A stretch of 64,000 nucleotides of DNA from Fodinicola acaciae (GTDB taxonomy: Bacteria > Actinomycetota > Actinomycetes > Mycobacteriales > HKI-0501). Positions 34,611 through 42,943 of the stretch are shown piece after piece. A program made the position numbers and the translations under genes. The stretch is from assembly GCF_010993745.1 (NCBI RefSeq), contig NZ_WOTN01000001.1, positions 1,429,235 through 1,493,234 on the forward strand, in the 5' to 3' direction. Positions within the stretch are counted from its first letter, which is position 1, and every line of letters starts with the position of its first letter. Under the pieces are notes generated by a model. The model had not been told where the DNA came from and did no database searches. It saw nothing but the letters and a program-made list of their open reading frames with translations.

Positions 34611-35879
34611 CTAGAAACTCGCGGCCGGCAGTGGCGCCGGCTGGTCGGTGGATTCGTCCCGTCCGAGGCCGAGCGCGTCCGGTCCGCGCCGCGCCGCCCT
34701 GGCCAGCAGCCACACGTTGAGCGCGATCAGCAGAGCGAAAAGTGAGGTGAACGCGATCAGCGAAAACCGCATCTCGCCCGCTGACACCGGCGAGACCGCG
34801 GACGAGGTCTTCAACAGTCCGTTGACCAACCACGGTTGTCGGCCTGCCTCCCGGAAAATCCAGCCGGCCGTCATCGCCACGTAAGGCAGCGGAATGGCCG
34901 CGATCAACAGCACGTGCCACGGATAGAAATACCGTACGACCGGACGGATGAAGGCGAGCAGATTGTTCAGCAGCGCTAAGACGAACATCAGCGCGAAAAG
35001 TCCCAGCATCACGTTGGCGCCGGTCTGCACCAAGGCCGTGTCCGGCACGTAGTTGCCGGGTCCGTAGCGTGCCGCCATCTGGTCCTGCAGCTGTGCGATC
35101 CGGTCCGGATGCAACGCCGCGATCTTCATCGGCTGCGCGTCGCCGACGACGTCGAACTGGATGCCACCGGCGATGACCGTCCAGATCAGCGCCGGCACCG
35201 TCACGAAAACACCGATCCGCAGCGACTTGCGAAACATGTCCTGCTCCGGGGTCTTGCGCATCAGTTTGTACGCGCTCACCCCGGCCACGAAGAATCCGGC
35301 GGTGACCATCGCCGCGCCGGCGATGTGGAAAAACGCGACGATCGCGTTTGGATTGGACAGCACGGCCGCCGCGTCGGTCAGCTTCAGCACACCGTTGTCG
35401 ACCGCGAATCCGCGCGGATTCTGCAGGAACCCGTTGGAGACCAGGATCCAGTAGGCCGAGGCGTACGAGGTGATCGTCACGACCCAGATGACACCGAGAT
35501 GCGCCCACCGGTTCAGCCGGTGCCAGCCGAAGATCCACAGGCCGAGGAAGGTCGACTCGACGAAGAACGCCACCAGCGTCTCCATCGCCAGCGAGGCGCC
35601 GAAAATGTTGCCGGCGAAATGGGTCAGGCCACTCCAGCTCAGACCGAACTGGAACTCCATCACCAAGCCGGTCAAAATGCCCATCGCGTAGTTGATCACG
35701 TACAGCTGGCCCCAGAACCGGACCATCCGCTCGTGCACCGGGTTGCGGCTCAGCGTGGCCCAGGTCTGCACGCACGCGACGACGGTGGCCAAACCGATCG
35801 TCAAGGCCACGAAAAGAAAGTGTCCACCGGCGGTCAGCGCGAACTGCAGCCGGGCCAGTTCCAGGGTTTCTTCGGTCAC
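34611..35879 (-). CDS. cydA: Cytochrome bd-type terminal oxidase subunit I
   Basis: A 422-residue heme protein with about nine helices. By eye against E. coli CydA the heme ligands are kept: His20 (b595), His185 and Met291 (b558), Glu75 and Glu100, and Glu344/Arg347 in REAGRQPW. In the quinol loop Lys252 is present, but the next acidic residue (E. coli Glu257) is His, and E. coli Arg391 corresponds to Asn289. The Q-loop is short. The GTG start lies 7 nt after CATTCT and has no ribosome site. First gene of the operon. Confidence 0.87.
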   Translation of the reverse strand: MTEETLELARLQFALTAGGHFLFVALTIGLATVVACVQTWATLSRNPVHERMVRFWGQLYVINYAMGILTGLVMEFQFGLSWSGLTHFAGNIFGASLAMETLVAFFVESTFLGLWIFGWHRLNRWAHLGVIWVVTITSYASAYWILVSNGFLQNPRGFAVDNGVLKLTDAAAVLSNPNAIVAFFHIAGAAMVTAGFFVAGVSAYKLMRKTPEQDMFRKSLRIGVFVTVPALIWTVIAGGIQFDVVGDAQPMKIAALHPDRIAQLQDQMAARYGPGNYVPDTALVQTGANVMLGLFALMFVLALLNNLLAFIRPVVRYFYPWHVLLIAAIPLPYVAMTAGWIFREAGRQPWLVNGLLKTSSAVSPVSAGEMRFSLIAFTSLFALLIALNVWLLARAARRGPDALGLGRDESTDQPAPLPAASF

Positions 35880-36074
35880 AGCAAAGAGAATGGCCGCCAG
35901 GGCATGCCCGAGTCGTCATGCTGGCGCGTGCACTGTGCGTACCACCGGAGTTGCGGCTCAGGGATTCCCCTTACTCCACCGGTTGCAAACCCCTGACGCA
36001 GCCCGGTCAGGGCCGCGTGCCGCAAACCGACTACTATGCCGCGGAACCATCCAACAGCCGACGGCGGAGGTCCC

Positions 36075-36569
36075 ATGGCCAGCGTGGGTAGGCACTTCAT
36101 GCTGACATCCGAGCAGGACGACCAACTCCTGAAAGCCGCTGACGACGCCGCTCGGCTCGCCGTCGTCGAGCGGCTCGGCAAGGCCGTCGACGACGAGAAC
36201 TCGCTGGTCACCGGCGGAGCGTGGGACGCCATCCACCGCTGCCTCACCGACGGCACGCTCAACCTCGACGGCGGCGACGACCCACTGGCGCACGCCGTCC
36301 TCGGCGGCCGTCACCTGTGCGAGTCGGACCACTCGTTCATCAGCCACCTGACCGCACAGCAGGTCGCGGCGACCGCCACGGCGCTGGACGGTTTGGACAA
36401 GGACTGGCTGCTCAGCCGCTATCGCAAGCTCACCTCGACCGACTACGACGGTCCGTACGACAGTGACGACTTCATCGCCACCTGGGACAACCTGACCAAC
36501 CTGCGCGGCTTCCTCCAGCGCGCGGCAACCGCCAGACGCGCGGTCATCTTCACCGTCGACTTCGACTAG
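36075..36569 (+). CDS. DUF1877 family protein
   Basis: A 164-residue soluble protein. MASVGRHFMLTSEQ, WDAIHRCLTDGTLN, DDPLAHAVLGGRHL and VAATATALDGL match the DUF1877/YfbM family (unknown function). Start chosen for the GGAGG 5 nt upstream. It stands alone between the cyd operon (divergent) and a 439-bp non-coding region. No function can be proposed from context. Confidence 0.82.
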   Translation: MASVGRHFMLTSEQDDQLLKAADDAARLAVVERLGKAVDDENSLVTGGAWDAIHRCLTDGTLNLDGGDDPLAHAVLGGRHLCESDHSFISHLTAQQVAATATALDGLDKDWLLSRYRKLTSTDYDGPYDSDDFIATWDNLTNLRGFLQRAATARRAVIFTVDFD

Positions 36570-37008
36570 CTGTGGCTTACGCAGCCAAGCCGCCTCACCG
36601 GCATTATCAGCCACACGAGTCACACCAGCACCACCCCGACCGCCACTCAATGTTCGCATGGCCCCATACGTGCGTCAGGCGCACGTAAGGCGTCCCTACT
36701 ACCAAAAGACAAACCGACAAGACGGTCATTTAGCGTTACAGCATGTGGTTTCCTCCGGGCGCCGACGGGGAGAACGAGCAAGCCCAGAAAACCCAGACCC
36801 GCCCACCAACCGCCACCCCACGCACACCGATTGGCGTTCCCGCGCCCCCTCCCCTTGAGGTCGCCCTCCGCGCAGGAGCGCCAGCCGCGCAGGCGAAAAC
36901 CCACCCAACGCAACAACCAGGAGACGCAACAACCTCCCCACCGCAATGAACAAGAGACGCACCACCCGCACAACGCACCACCAAGAAACGCACCATCTCG
37001 CCACTCAT
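36570..37008. other. Non-coding gap with repeat remnants
   Basis: No credible gene. 36582-36637 resembles the end part of copy 2 (GCCGCCTCACCGGCAT, CACACCAGCACCACC). 36655-36739 is a compact minus-strand repeat copy, listed separately. The rest (about 36740-37008) is low-complexity, with repeated ACGCACCACC-like units and no codon bias typical of this genome. Confidence 0.5.
36655..36739 (-). repeat. Repeat element copy 3 (compact, reversed)
   Basis: On the minus strand the order is GTAACGCTAAATGACCGTCT (36739-36720; 22 of 23 bases match 10603-10625), then AGGGACGCCTTACGTGCGCC (cf. 10902-10925). The terminal sequence (36674-36655) is one gap and one mismatch from the 21-bp end of copy 1. The collinear order with copy 1, with internal parts missing, shows a shared right end. 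A 7-bp hairpin ACGTGCG-TCAGG-CGCACGT lies at 36668-36686. Confidence 0.6.
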
Positions 37009-37665
37009 CTAGTCGACCCAGCCCGGCGTCACCATCCCGGCCTCATACGCGAGAACCACCAGCTGCGCCCTGTCGCGTACGCCCAGTTTCGTCATGATCC
37101 GGCTGACGTGCGTCTTCGCGGTCGCCGGGCTCAGCATCAGCCGAGCCGCGATCTCGTCGTTGGACAGGCCGGTCGCGACCAGCGTCATCACCTCACGCTC
37201 ACGGTCGGTGAGGCCGGCGACCGGCGCGGCCGGCAGCGGCTTGGTCCGGCTGGCGAACTCGGCGATCAGCCGCCGCGTCACCGACGGCGCGATCAACGCG
37301 TCGCCACGCGCCACGACGCGTACGGCGTGGATGAGCTCCATCGGCTCGGTGTCCTTGACCAGGAAGCCGCTGGCACCCGACCGCAGCGCTCCGTAGACGT
37401 ATTCGTCGAGGTCGAAGGTGGTCAGGATGATCACCTTGGCGGCGGAGTCGGTGGCGACGATCCGCCGGGTCGCCTCCAGGCCGTCCATCTCCGGCATCCG
37501 GATGTCCATCAGCACCACGTCCGGCCGCCGCTCGGCGCACAGCCGCACCGCGGTGGGGCCGTCCGGCGCCTCGGCCTCGACGGAAATGTCGGCCTCTCCG
37601 TCCAGGATGGAACGGAAGCCGGCCCGTACGAGGGTCTGGTCGTCGGCGAGGAGGACTCTGATCAT
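37009..37665 (-). CDS. Response regulator, NarL/LuxR type
   Basis: A 218-residue regulator: receiver domain with LADDQ at residues 6-10, Asp54 (VVLMDIRMPEMDG) and the Lys in FLVKDTEP. LuxR HTH near 150-210 (LTDREREVMTLVATGLSNDEIAARLMLSPATAKTHVSRIM). Its ATG overlaps the kinase stop (ATGA), so it is translated with its cognate kinase. Start chosen at MIRVLLADDQ; six further in-frame residues upstream are unlikely. Targets unknown. Confidence 0.92.
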   Translation of the reverse strand: MIRVLLADDQTLVRAGFRSILDGEADISVEAEAPDGPTAVRLCAERRPDVVLMDIRMPEMDGLEATRRIVATDSAAKVIILTTFDLDEYVYGALRSGASGFLVKDTEPMELIHAVRVVARGDALIAPSVTRRLIAEFASRTKPLPAAPVAGLTDREREVMTLVATGLSNDEIAARLMLSPATAKTHVSRIMTKLGVRDRAQLVVLAYEAGMVTPGWVD

Positions 37666-38750
37666 CGCGGCAGCCTGGCACACACCTGGAAGCCGCCGCC
37701 GGCGCGGTCGCCGGTGGTCAGCTCTCCGCCAAGCGCAGCGACCCGCTCACGCATGCCGCGCAGGCCGTTGCCTTCGGCGGCCGAGCCACCTCCCCGGCCG
37801 TCGTCCTCGACGCGTACGCACACGTGGTCCGCCGCATACGCGATGCCGACGGTCGCCGTCGTGGCGGCCGCGTGGCGTGTGACGTTGGTGAGCGCCTCCT
37901 GCACGATCCGGTACGCGGCGAGGTCGATCTCCGACGGCAGCGCGGTGGCCGGCCCGCTGATGTCGGTCCGTACGGCCACGCCGGCCGTCTGCGCGGCCCG
38001 CACCAGGTCCTCGAGCCGCGCGAGGCCGGGAGCCGGGGCGGTCGGGGCGCTCTCGTCCACCTGGCGCAGCACGCCGAGGGTCGCGCGCAGCTCGCGCAGC
38101 GCCACCTTACTGCTGTCCTTGATGGCCCGCAGCGAGTCGGCCGGGTCGTCCGGCAGCCGGTGCAGCGCGGCGCTGGCCTGCACGTTGATCAGCGAGATGT
38201 GGTGGCCGAGCACGTCGTGCAGCTCGCGCGCGATCCGCAGCCGCTCGTCGGTGGCGCGCTCACGCAGCTCACGCTCGCGGTTGCGGCTCGCCTGCGACAC
38301 CACGGCGCCGAGCGCCACGGCGGCCACCAGCCAGCCAGTGAGCAGCAGGAAGGTCAGGTCGTCGAGCTGGCGCGGCCGGCCGGCGAGGACCAGCGTCAGT
38401 TCGCCGTAAGCGAGCAGCAGCACGCTCGTGACACCGAGGCCGATCGCGGCGGCCAGCCGACCGGCGGCGGCGACCGCGTGCAGCGCCACCACGAACGTCA
38501 GCACGATCGGGCCGTCCGGCTCGGTGATCGGGTAGTAGATGCCGCAGGTGACCATCGTGAGCACGCAGACGGTGACCGGATAGCGGCGGCGGAACAGCAG
38601 CGCCAGGCAGGCAACCCCGATCAGGCCCCAGCCGACCAGGTTGAGCCGCGGCGGCCCGGCCCCCGGCCGGAACGTGCCGGCGGTGACGACCGCGGCGACC
38701 GCGACGACGATCGCGATGTCGATGGTCCGCGCGCTCGGTCGCCAGGTCAT
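37662..38750 (-). CDS. Sensor histidine kinase, NarL-partner type (HisKA_3)
   Basis: A 362-residue kinase with about five N-terminal hydrophobic segments (to residue 150) and almost no periplasmic loop, so it may sense within the membrane. The HisKA_3 region has His178 in ARELHDVLGHHISL, and the HATPase has EALTNVTRHA and DDGRGGG, GNGLRGMRERV. First gene of a two-gene operon with the NarL-type regulator; divergent from the HAD gene with only 32 bp between. Confidence 0.9.
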   Translation of the reverse strand: MTWRPSARTIDIAIVVAVAAVVTAGTFRPGAGPPRLNLVGWGLIGVACLALLFRRRYPVTVCVLTMVTCGIYYPITEPDGPIVLTFVVALHAVAAAGRLAAAIGLGVTSVLLLAYGELTLVLAGRPRQLDDLTFLLLTGWLVAAVALGAVVSQASRNRERELRERATDERLRIARELHDVLGHHISLINVQASAALHRLPDDPADSLRAIKDSSKVALRELRATLGVLRQVDESAPTAPAPGLARLEDLVRAAQTAGVAVRTDISGPATALPSEIDLAAYRIVQEALTNVTRHAAATTATVGIAYAADHVCVRVEDDGRGGGSAAEGNGLRGMRERVAALGGELTTGDRAGGGFQVCARLPR

Positions 38751-38782
38751 GACCGAACGATAACGACCGGCAGAATGGTCCG

Positions 38783-39415
38783 GTGAGCATCTGGCACGTC
38801 TTCGACATGGACGGCACGCTGCTGGCCGGCAGCACCGCGAGTGTGCAGGTCGCGCGGCAGCTCGGCCGGGTCGGGGAACTGACGGCGCTGGAGGGCCGGT
38901 TCGCCAGCGGCGACCTGGACACGCGTGGTTTCGCGCTGGCGCTGCGCGAGCTCTGGCAGGACCTGACGCCCGCGGTGGTGGCCGCCGCGTACGAATCGAG
39001 TCCGTGGCTCGACCGGATCGAGGACGTCTGCGCCGACATCCGAGCGCGCGGCGAGCACTCCGCGGTGATCACCATGTCGCCGGACTTTTTCGCGCGCCTG
39101 CTGGCATCCCGCGGCTTCGACCGGGTCGTCGCGTCGACGTTTCCGGCCCTGCCATTCAGCATGCCGATCGATCCGGCGCTGATCCTCACCCCGGCCGACA
39201 AGGTGCGCATCGTCGACGAGCTGCGCCGCGAACGACCGGCGCGAACGTGCGTCGCGTACGGCGACTCGATCTCTGACGCGCCGCTGTTTCGCCACCTGTC
39301 CGCGACGGTCGCCGTCAACGCCGACCACCACCTCGTCGACATCGCCGCCGCACACTATCGCGGCAACGACCTCTTCGAGGCGTACGAGGTCGGCCGCGCG
39401 TTAGTCGCGGACTAG
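38783..39415 (+). CDS. HAD-family phosphatase (subfamily IB, SerB-like)
   Basis: A 210-residue HAD phosphatase. Motif I is FDMDGTLL (nucleophile Asp8), motif II is the VITMS-type stretch (Ser), motif III is a Lys in DKVRIVDEL, and motif IV is YGDSISDAPLF. Similar to phosphoserine phosphatases, but no specific substrate can be assigned. The GTG start is 6 nt after CAGAAT (38771-38776), with no ribosome site, so it is probably leaderless. Its last 15 bp overlap the convergent MBL gene. Confidence 0.85.
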   Translation: MSIWHVFDMDGTLLAGSTASVQVARQLGRVGELTALEGRFASGDLDTRGFALALRELWQDLTPAVVAAAYESSPWLDRIEDVCADIRARGEHSAVITMSPDFFARLLASRGFDRVVASTFPALPFSMPIDPALILTPADKVRIVDELRRERPARTCVAYGDSISDAPLFRHLSATVAVNADHHLVDIAAAHYRGNDLFEAYEVGRALVAD

Positions 39416-40105
39416 GCCGACAGCGGCCTGCATACGTGCCGCCGCGCCGCCGACGATCGCGTCGCCGTGGCCGAAGCACGCGGTGTCCACGTCGAGCTCG
39501 GCGAGCCGGTGGAACGACTCGATCGCCTTCGGCCGGTCCTGGTTGAAGACGCCGAGCATGACGTTGGCGTCCACGTTCGCGGCCGTGTCGCCGGTGAAGA
39601 GTACGCCGTGTTTTGGCAGGTAGATGCCGATGCTGCCGGCTGTGTGACCGGGGCCCCAGATGACCTGCGCGCCGCCGCCGAAGTCGAGGACGTCGCCGTC
39701 CTCGAGCTCGCGGTCGACGGCCGCCGGCGCGCTCGGACCGATGCCGGCCGAGGCCACGAGCGACCCGTACAGCGGCCGGTCGTGGTCGGTCAGCACTGGC
39801 GGCGGCATCGGCAGGTCACCGCGTACGACCGGCGCGTCCAGCCGGTGCGCGCAGACCTCCGCGCCGTTCCACTCGGCGATCTCGGCGACCGAGCCGACGT
39901 GGTCGGGATGCGCGTGCGTCACGACGACGCGGGTGACCTCCTCCGGCTGCCGGCCGATCCGGCGAATGGCGTCCGCGATCGACCGCGCCGAGCCGGCCAT
40001 GCCGGTGTCGATCAATGTCAGCGACGCGGCCTCGTGCCACAGGTAGACCTGCGCGCGCGGGAATCGCACCATGCACAGGTTGGGGAGCAGGGCCACCGTT
40101 TCCAC
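39401..40105 (-). CDS. Metallo-beta-lactamase-fold hydrolase
   Basis: A 234-residue MBL protein with THAHPDHVGS (zinc HxHxDH, about residue 63), a His in GPGHTAGS, an Asp in FTGDTAANV and a His in CFGHGDAIVGG. Glyoxalase-II-like or lactonase-like activity is possible; the fold alone does not decide. No signal peptide. It stands between the HAD gene (convergent) and the imine-reductase-like gene (same strand). Confidence 0.87.
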   Translation of the reverse strand: METVALLPNLCMVRFPRAQVYLWHEAASLTLIDTGMAGSARSIADAIRRIGRQPEEVTRVVVTHAHPDHVGSVAEIAEWNGAEVCAHRLDAPVVRGDLPMPPPVLTDHDRPLYGSLVASAGIGPSAPAAVDRELEDGDVLDFGGGAQVIWGPGHTAGSIGIYLPKHGVLFTGDTAANVDANVMLGVFNQDRPKAIESFHRLAELDVDTACFGHGDAIVGGAAARMQAAVGLVRD

Positions 40106-40194
40106 GTGTTCACCGTAGGCCGCCGCCAGGAACCCAACCCAGCCCTTTCGCGCAGCGCAACGGTGCCTTCCATCCTTCCCCGGCGGGTAACCGG

Positions 40195-41016
40195 TCAGGT
40201 CTGTTCATCCGCATTGCGAAGGAGTTCCGCGATTGGCCGGCCGGTCGCCACTTCCTCCTTCATCATCTCGTACATCGGCCGGACGAAGTCGAGCCGTACG
40301 CCTTCGTCGCGGCTGGCGTCGAACAGGTTCGGATAGACGGCCAGCTGCATCTCGGCGCTCGCTACCACCTCGGCGTCGGGCGGCCGCGACACCATGGCGT
40401 GCGTGGCGGTCAGCCACTCCACCAGCATCCCGGCGAACTCCTGTCGCGGCAGGTTTGCCTTCGCGGTCAACGCGAACGCGTGCCACACGCCGCCGAACAT
40501 GCCATACATCGCGCTGAGCAAAGCGAGGTCGACCAGCGCAGCCTCCCCCGGATCCGTGCCGAGAAACCGGCTCCGGCCGAGCAGGCTCAGCGTCGTGGCG
40601 TGCCGGTCGTACGCGTCGGCGTCGCCGCTGTAGAGCACGGTCGCGGCCGGCTGGCCGATCATCGGCGGGATCGCCATGATGCCTCCGTCGACGTACACGC
40701 CGCCGGCTTTCTCCACGCGCGCCGCGGTTTCCCTTGCCTGGCGCGGTGTTCCGTTGGTGAGGTTGACGATCGTACGGCCGCTCACGTCGACCTTGTCCAG
40801 AATCTCGGTCACCACCGCGTAGTCGAGCACGCACACGACGACCAGGTCGCTGGCCGCCGCGGCGCTGGCCGCCGTCGCACTTTCGTTGACATCGTTCAGA
40901 TCTGCCGCACGGCCAGGCGTACGGTTCCACACCGTCACGCCGAGGCCGCCGGTCACAAGGGCTTTCGCCAGGGCCTGGCCCATCAGGCCGAGGCCGAGGA
41001 CTGTCACATCGGTCAT
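40195..41016 (-). CDS. NAD(P)-dependent imine-reductase-like oxidoreductase
   Basis: A 273-residue protein of the 6-phosphogluconate/beta-hydroxyacid dehydrogenase superfamily. Rossmann motif VLGLGLMGQALA with VWNRTPGRA (NADP-type Arg), and NLTNGTPRQAR. The all-alpha C-terminal half carries ALVDLALLSAMYGMFGGVWHA, which resembles imine reductases, where an Asp at this site is the proton donor. The ATG at 41016 follows AAGGA by 8 nt. Divergent from the HxlR gene, with the operator between. Confidence 0.82.
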   Translation of the reverse strand: MTDVTVLGLGLMGQALAKALVTGGLGVTVWNRTPGRAADLNDVNESATAASAAAASDLVVVCVLDYAVVTEILDKVDVSGRTIVNLTNGTPRQARETAARVEKAGGVYVDGGIMAIPPMIGQPAATVLYSGDADAYDRHATTLSLLGRSRFLGTDPGEAALVDLALLSAMYGMFGGVWHAFALTAKANLPRQEFAGMLVEWLTATHAMVSRPPDAEVVASAEMQLAVYPNLFDASRDEGVRLDFVRPMYEMMKEEVATGRPIAELLRNADEQT

Positions 41017-41051
41017 GTTTTCCATCCTTGGTCCAAAGCTTTATCGTGCTC

Positions 41052-41078
41052 AAGTACCGACTAATTTGTGCGGTACTT
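41052..41078. promoter_or_regulatory. HxlR-type operator
   Basis: Inverted repeat AAGTACCG-N11-CGGTACTT: perfect 8-bp arms, with centre at 41065. It is located between the imine-reductase-like gene and the HxlR regulator. HxlR-family proteins bind such spaced GTAC-containing repeats. It probably represses both divergent genes. Confidence 0.7.
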
Positions 41079-41096
41079 ACCTGGAGGTCAGTGCTG

Positions 41097-41441
41097 GTGA
41101 AGAGCAGGCTGCCGTACCACTGCGGCATCGACGCCGCCATCGACGTGATCGGTGGCAGGTGGAAAGTGCTGATCCTGTGGGCTTTGGACAGCGGAACGAC
41201 GTTGCGTTTCGCACAGCTGCGCCGCGCTTTGTCCGGCGTGTCGGAGAAGGTGCTCATCCAGCAGCTGCGTGAGCTGGAGGCCGACGAGGTGGTGCACCGC
41301 GAGGTCTTCCGCGAGGTGCCGCCGCGCGTCGAGTATTCGCTGACGGAGCTGGGACAGTCGCTCAACGAGGCACTCGCCCCGCTCGGCGAGTGGGGCCGCC
41401 GGCACCGCGCCAAGATCGAGAGCAACCGCCAGCCGGTCTGA
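41097..41441 (+). CDS. HxlR-family transcriptional regulator
   Basis: A 114-residue winged-helix regulator: RLPYHCGIDAAIDVIGGRWK at the start, with the conserved Cys9, then LRFAQLRRALSGVSEKVLIQQLRELEADEVVHREVF. In several HxlR proteins this Cys senses thiol-reactive quinones or aldehydes (established for YodB/HypR). GTG at 41097 lies 9 nt after GGAGG; GTG at 41091 is closer (3 nt). Probably responds to an electrophile and controls the reductase next door; inference. Confidence 0.9.
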   Translation: MKSRLPYHCGIDAAIDVIGGRWKVLILWALDSGTTLRFAQLRRALSGVSEKVLIQQLRELEADEVVHREVFREVPPRVEYSLTELGQSLNEALAPLGEWGRRHRAKIESNRQPV

Positions 41442-41513
41442 TCCCGGTGTGCGCGTGGCCGCGATGGTCGAGAGAATGCACCTGACAGCGCAACAACGCG
41501 TGGAGAGGCGGAG

Positions 41514-42941
41514 ATGACAGCGGTCGACGCGGTCGTGGTCGGATCCGGTCCCAACGGTCTGACCGCGGCCGTCACGCTGGCGCGAGCCGGCCTGTCCGTC
41601 GAGGTTTACGAGGCGGCCGACGGCATCGGTGGCGGCGCGCGTACGGAGGAGCTGACCCTGCCGGGGTTCCGGCACGATCCGTGCTCTGCCGTACATCCGC
41701 TCGGTTTGGGCTCGCCGGCCTTCAAGAACATGCCGCTGGCCGAGCACGGGCTTCGTTGGTTGCAGCCGGATTTCGCGCTCGCGCACCCGTTCGCGGACCG
41801 GCCGGCGGTGCTGCTCGACCGCGGATTCCGGACGACGATGCCGACGTTGCGCCGCGATGGCCAGCGATATCGCCGGCTGCTCCGGCCGTTCGCCGACAAC
41901 TGGGACGCGCTGGCCGACGGCATCCTTCGCGCGCCACTGGACGGTTTTCCGCGGCATCTGCCGTTGCTCGCCGGCTTCGGACCGCCGGCCGCGTTGCCGG
42001 TGGCGGCGTTGGCGAAGTTTTTCCGTGAGCCGGCAACGCGCGCGATGCTCGCCGGCCTCGCCGGACACGCGATCACGCCGCTGACCACGCCGGCGACCGG
42101 CGGTGTCGCGCTGATGTTCGCCGCCGCCGCGCATGCCGGCGGCTGGCCGATCCCGGCCGGTGGCTCACAGTCCATATCGGACGCCTTGGCGGGTTATCTG
42201 GCCTCGCTCGGTGGAAAAATCCACACCGGCACGCTCGTACGGTCGCTCGAGGACCTGCCCAGCGCCAAGGCGTACGTCCTGGACGTGTCGCCGCGCGACC
42301 TCGCGAGGATCGGCGGCCGGTCGTTGAGCCGCGGCTATTTGGCCGCACTGCGCCGATACGCGTACGGACCAGCCGTCTACAAGATCGACTACGCGCTGTC
42401 CGAACCGGTGCCGTGGCGCGATCCGGCCTGCCGGCGCGCCGGCACCGTCCACATCGGACCGACGCTGCCGGACATCGCCGAAGCGCTGCGGCTCGTCCAA
42501 CACGGCAGGCCGCCGCGCCGGCCGTTCCTGATCACCTCGCAGCCGACCGTCCTCGATCCGAGCCGCGCGCCGGACGGAAAGAGCGTTTTCTGGGTCTACG
42601 CTCACGTACCGGCCGGTTGGCCAGGCGATCTGACCGAGGCGATCGAGCGGCAGATCGAGGATTTCGCACCTGGCTTTCGTGACATCGTGCTGGCTCGCTC
42701 GGTCCGCCGGCCGGCGGATGTGGCGGCGGCAAACCGCAACTATGTCAACGGAGACATTTCGTGCGGTGCATTCAGCGGCACGCAGCTGCTGCTGCGGCCG
42801 GTGCCGTTGCCGGTGCCGTACGCGACTCCCGATCCGCGGATTTTCCTTTGTTCGGCCGCGACCCCACCAGGGCCAGGCGTGCACGGCATGTGTGGATTTC
42901 ACGCCGCACGCACGGCGTTGCGGCGCGTTTTCGGAGCCTGA
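41514..42941 (+). CDS. FAD-dependent oxidoreductase (CrtI/phytoene-dehydrogenase-like)
   Basis: A 475-residue flavoprotein with dinucleotide motif VVVGSGPNGLTAAVTLARAG at residues 7-26 and the GGGARTEELTLPGF continuation typical of the phytoene-desaturase-like NAD(P)/FAD family. A C-terminal GPGVHGMCGFHAAR closes the FAD site. Substrate unknown; the family includes carotenoid, retinol and fatty-acid-related dehydrogenases. GGAG lies next to the ATG. The next gene starts 2 bp after its stop, so the two are almost certainly one unit. Confidence 0.88.
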   Translation: MTAVDAVVVGSGPNGLTAAVTLARAGLSVEVYEAADGIGGGARTEELTLPGFRHDPCSAVHPLGLGSPAFKNMPLAEHGLRWLQPDFALAHPFADRPAVLLDRGFRTTMPTLRRDGQRYRRLLRPFADNWDALADGILRAPLDGFPRHLPLLAGFGPPAALPVAALAKFFREPATRAMLAGLAGHAITPLTTPATGGVALMFAAAAHAGGWPIPAGGSQSISDALAGYLASLGGKIHTGTLVRSLEDLPSAKAYVLDVSPRDLARIGGRSLSRGYLAALRRYAYGPAVYKIDYALSEPVPWRDPACRRAGTVHIGPTLPDIAEALRLVQHGRPPRRPFLITSQPTVLDPSRAPDGKSVFWVYAHVPAGWPGDLTEAIERQIEDFAPGFRDIVLARSVRRPADVAAANRNYVNGDISCGAFSGTQLLLRPVPLPVPYATPDPRIFLCSAATPPGPGVHGMCGFHAARTALRRVFGA

Positions 42942-42943
42942 CC

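Noticed and set aside
35880-36074. Rex-type operator for the cyd operon
   Set aside because: No TTGTGA-N6-TCACAA-like palindrome in the 195-bp upstream region.
36740-37008. Small proline-rich open frames in the 439-bp gap
   Set aside because: Low-complexity sequence, no ribosome sites, and overlapping frames in all directions.
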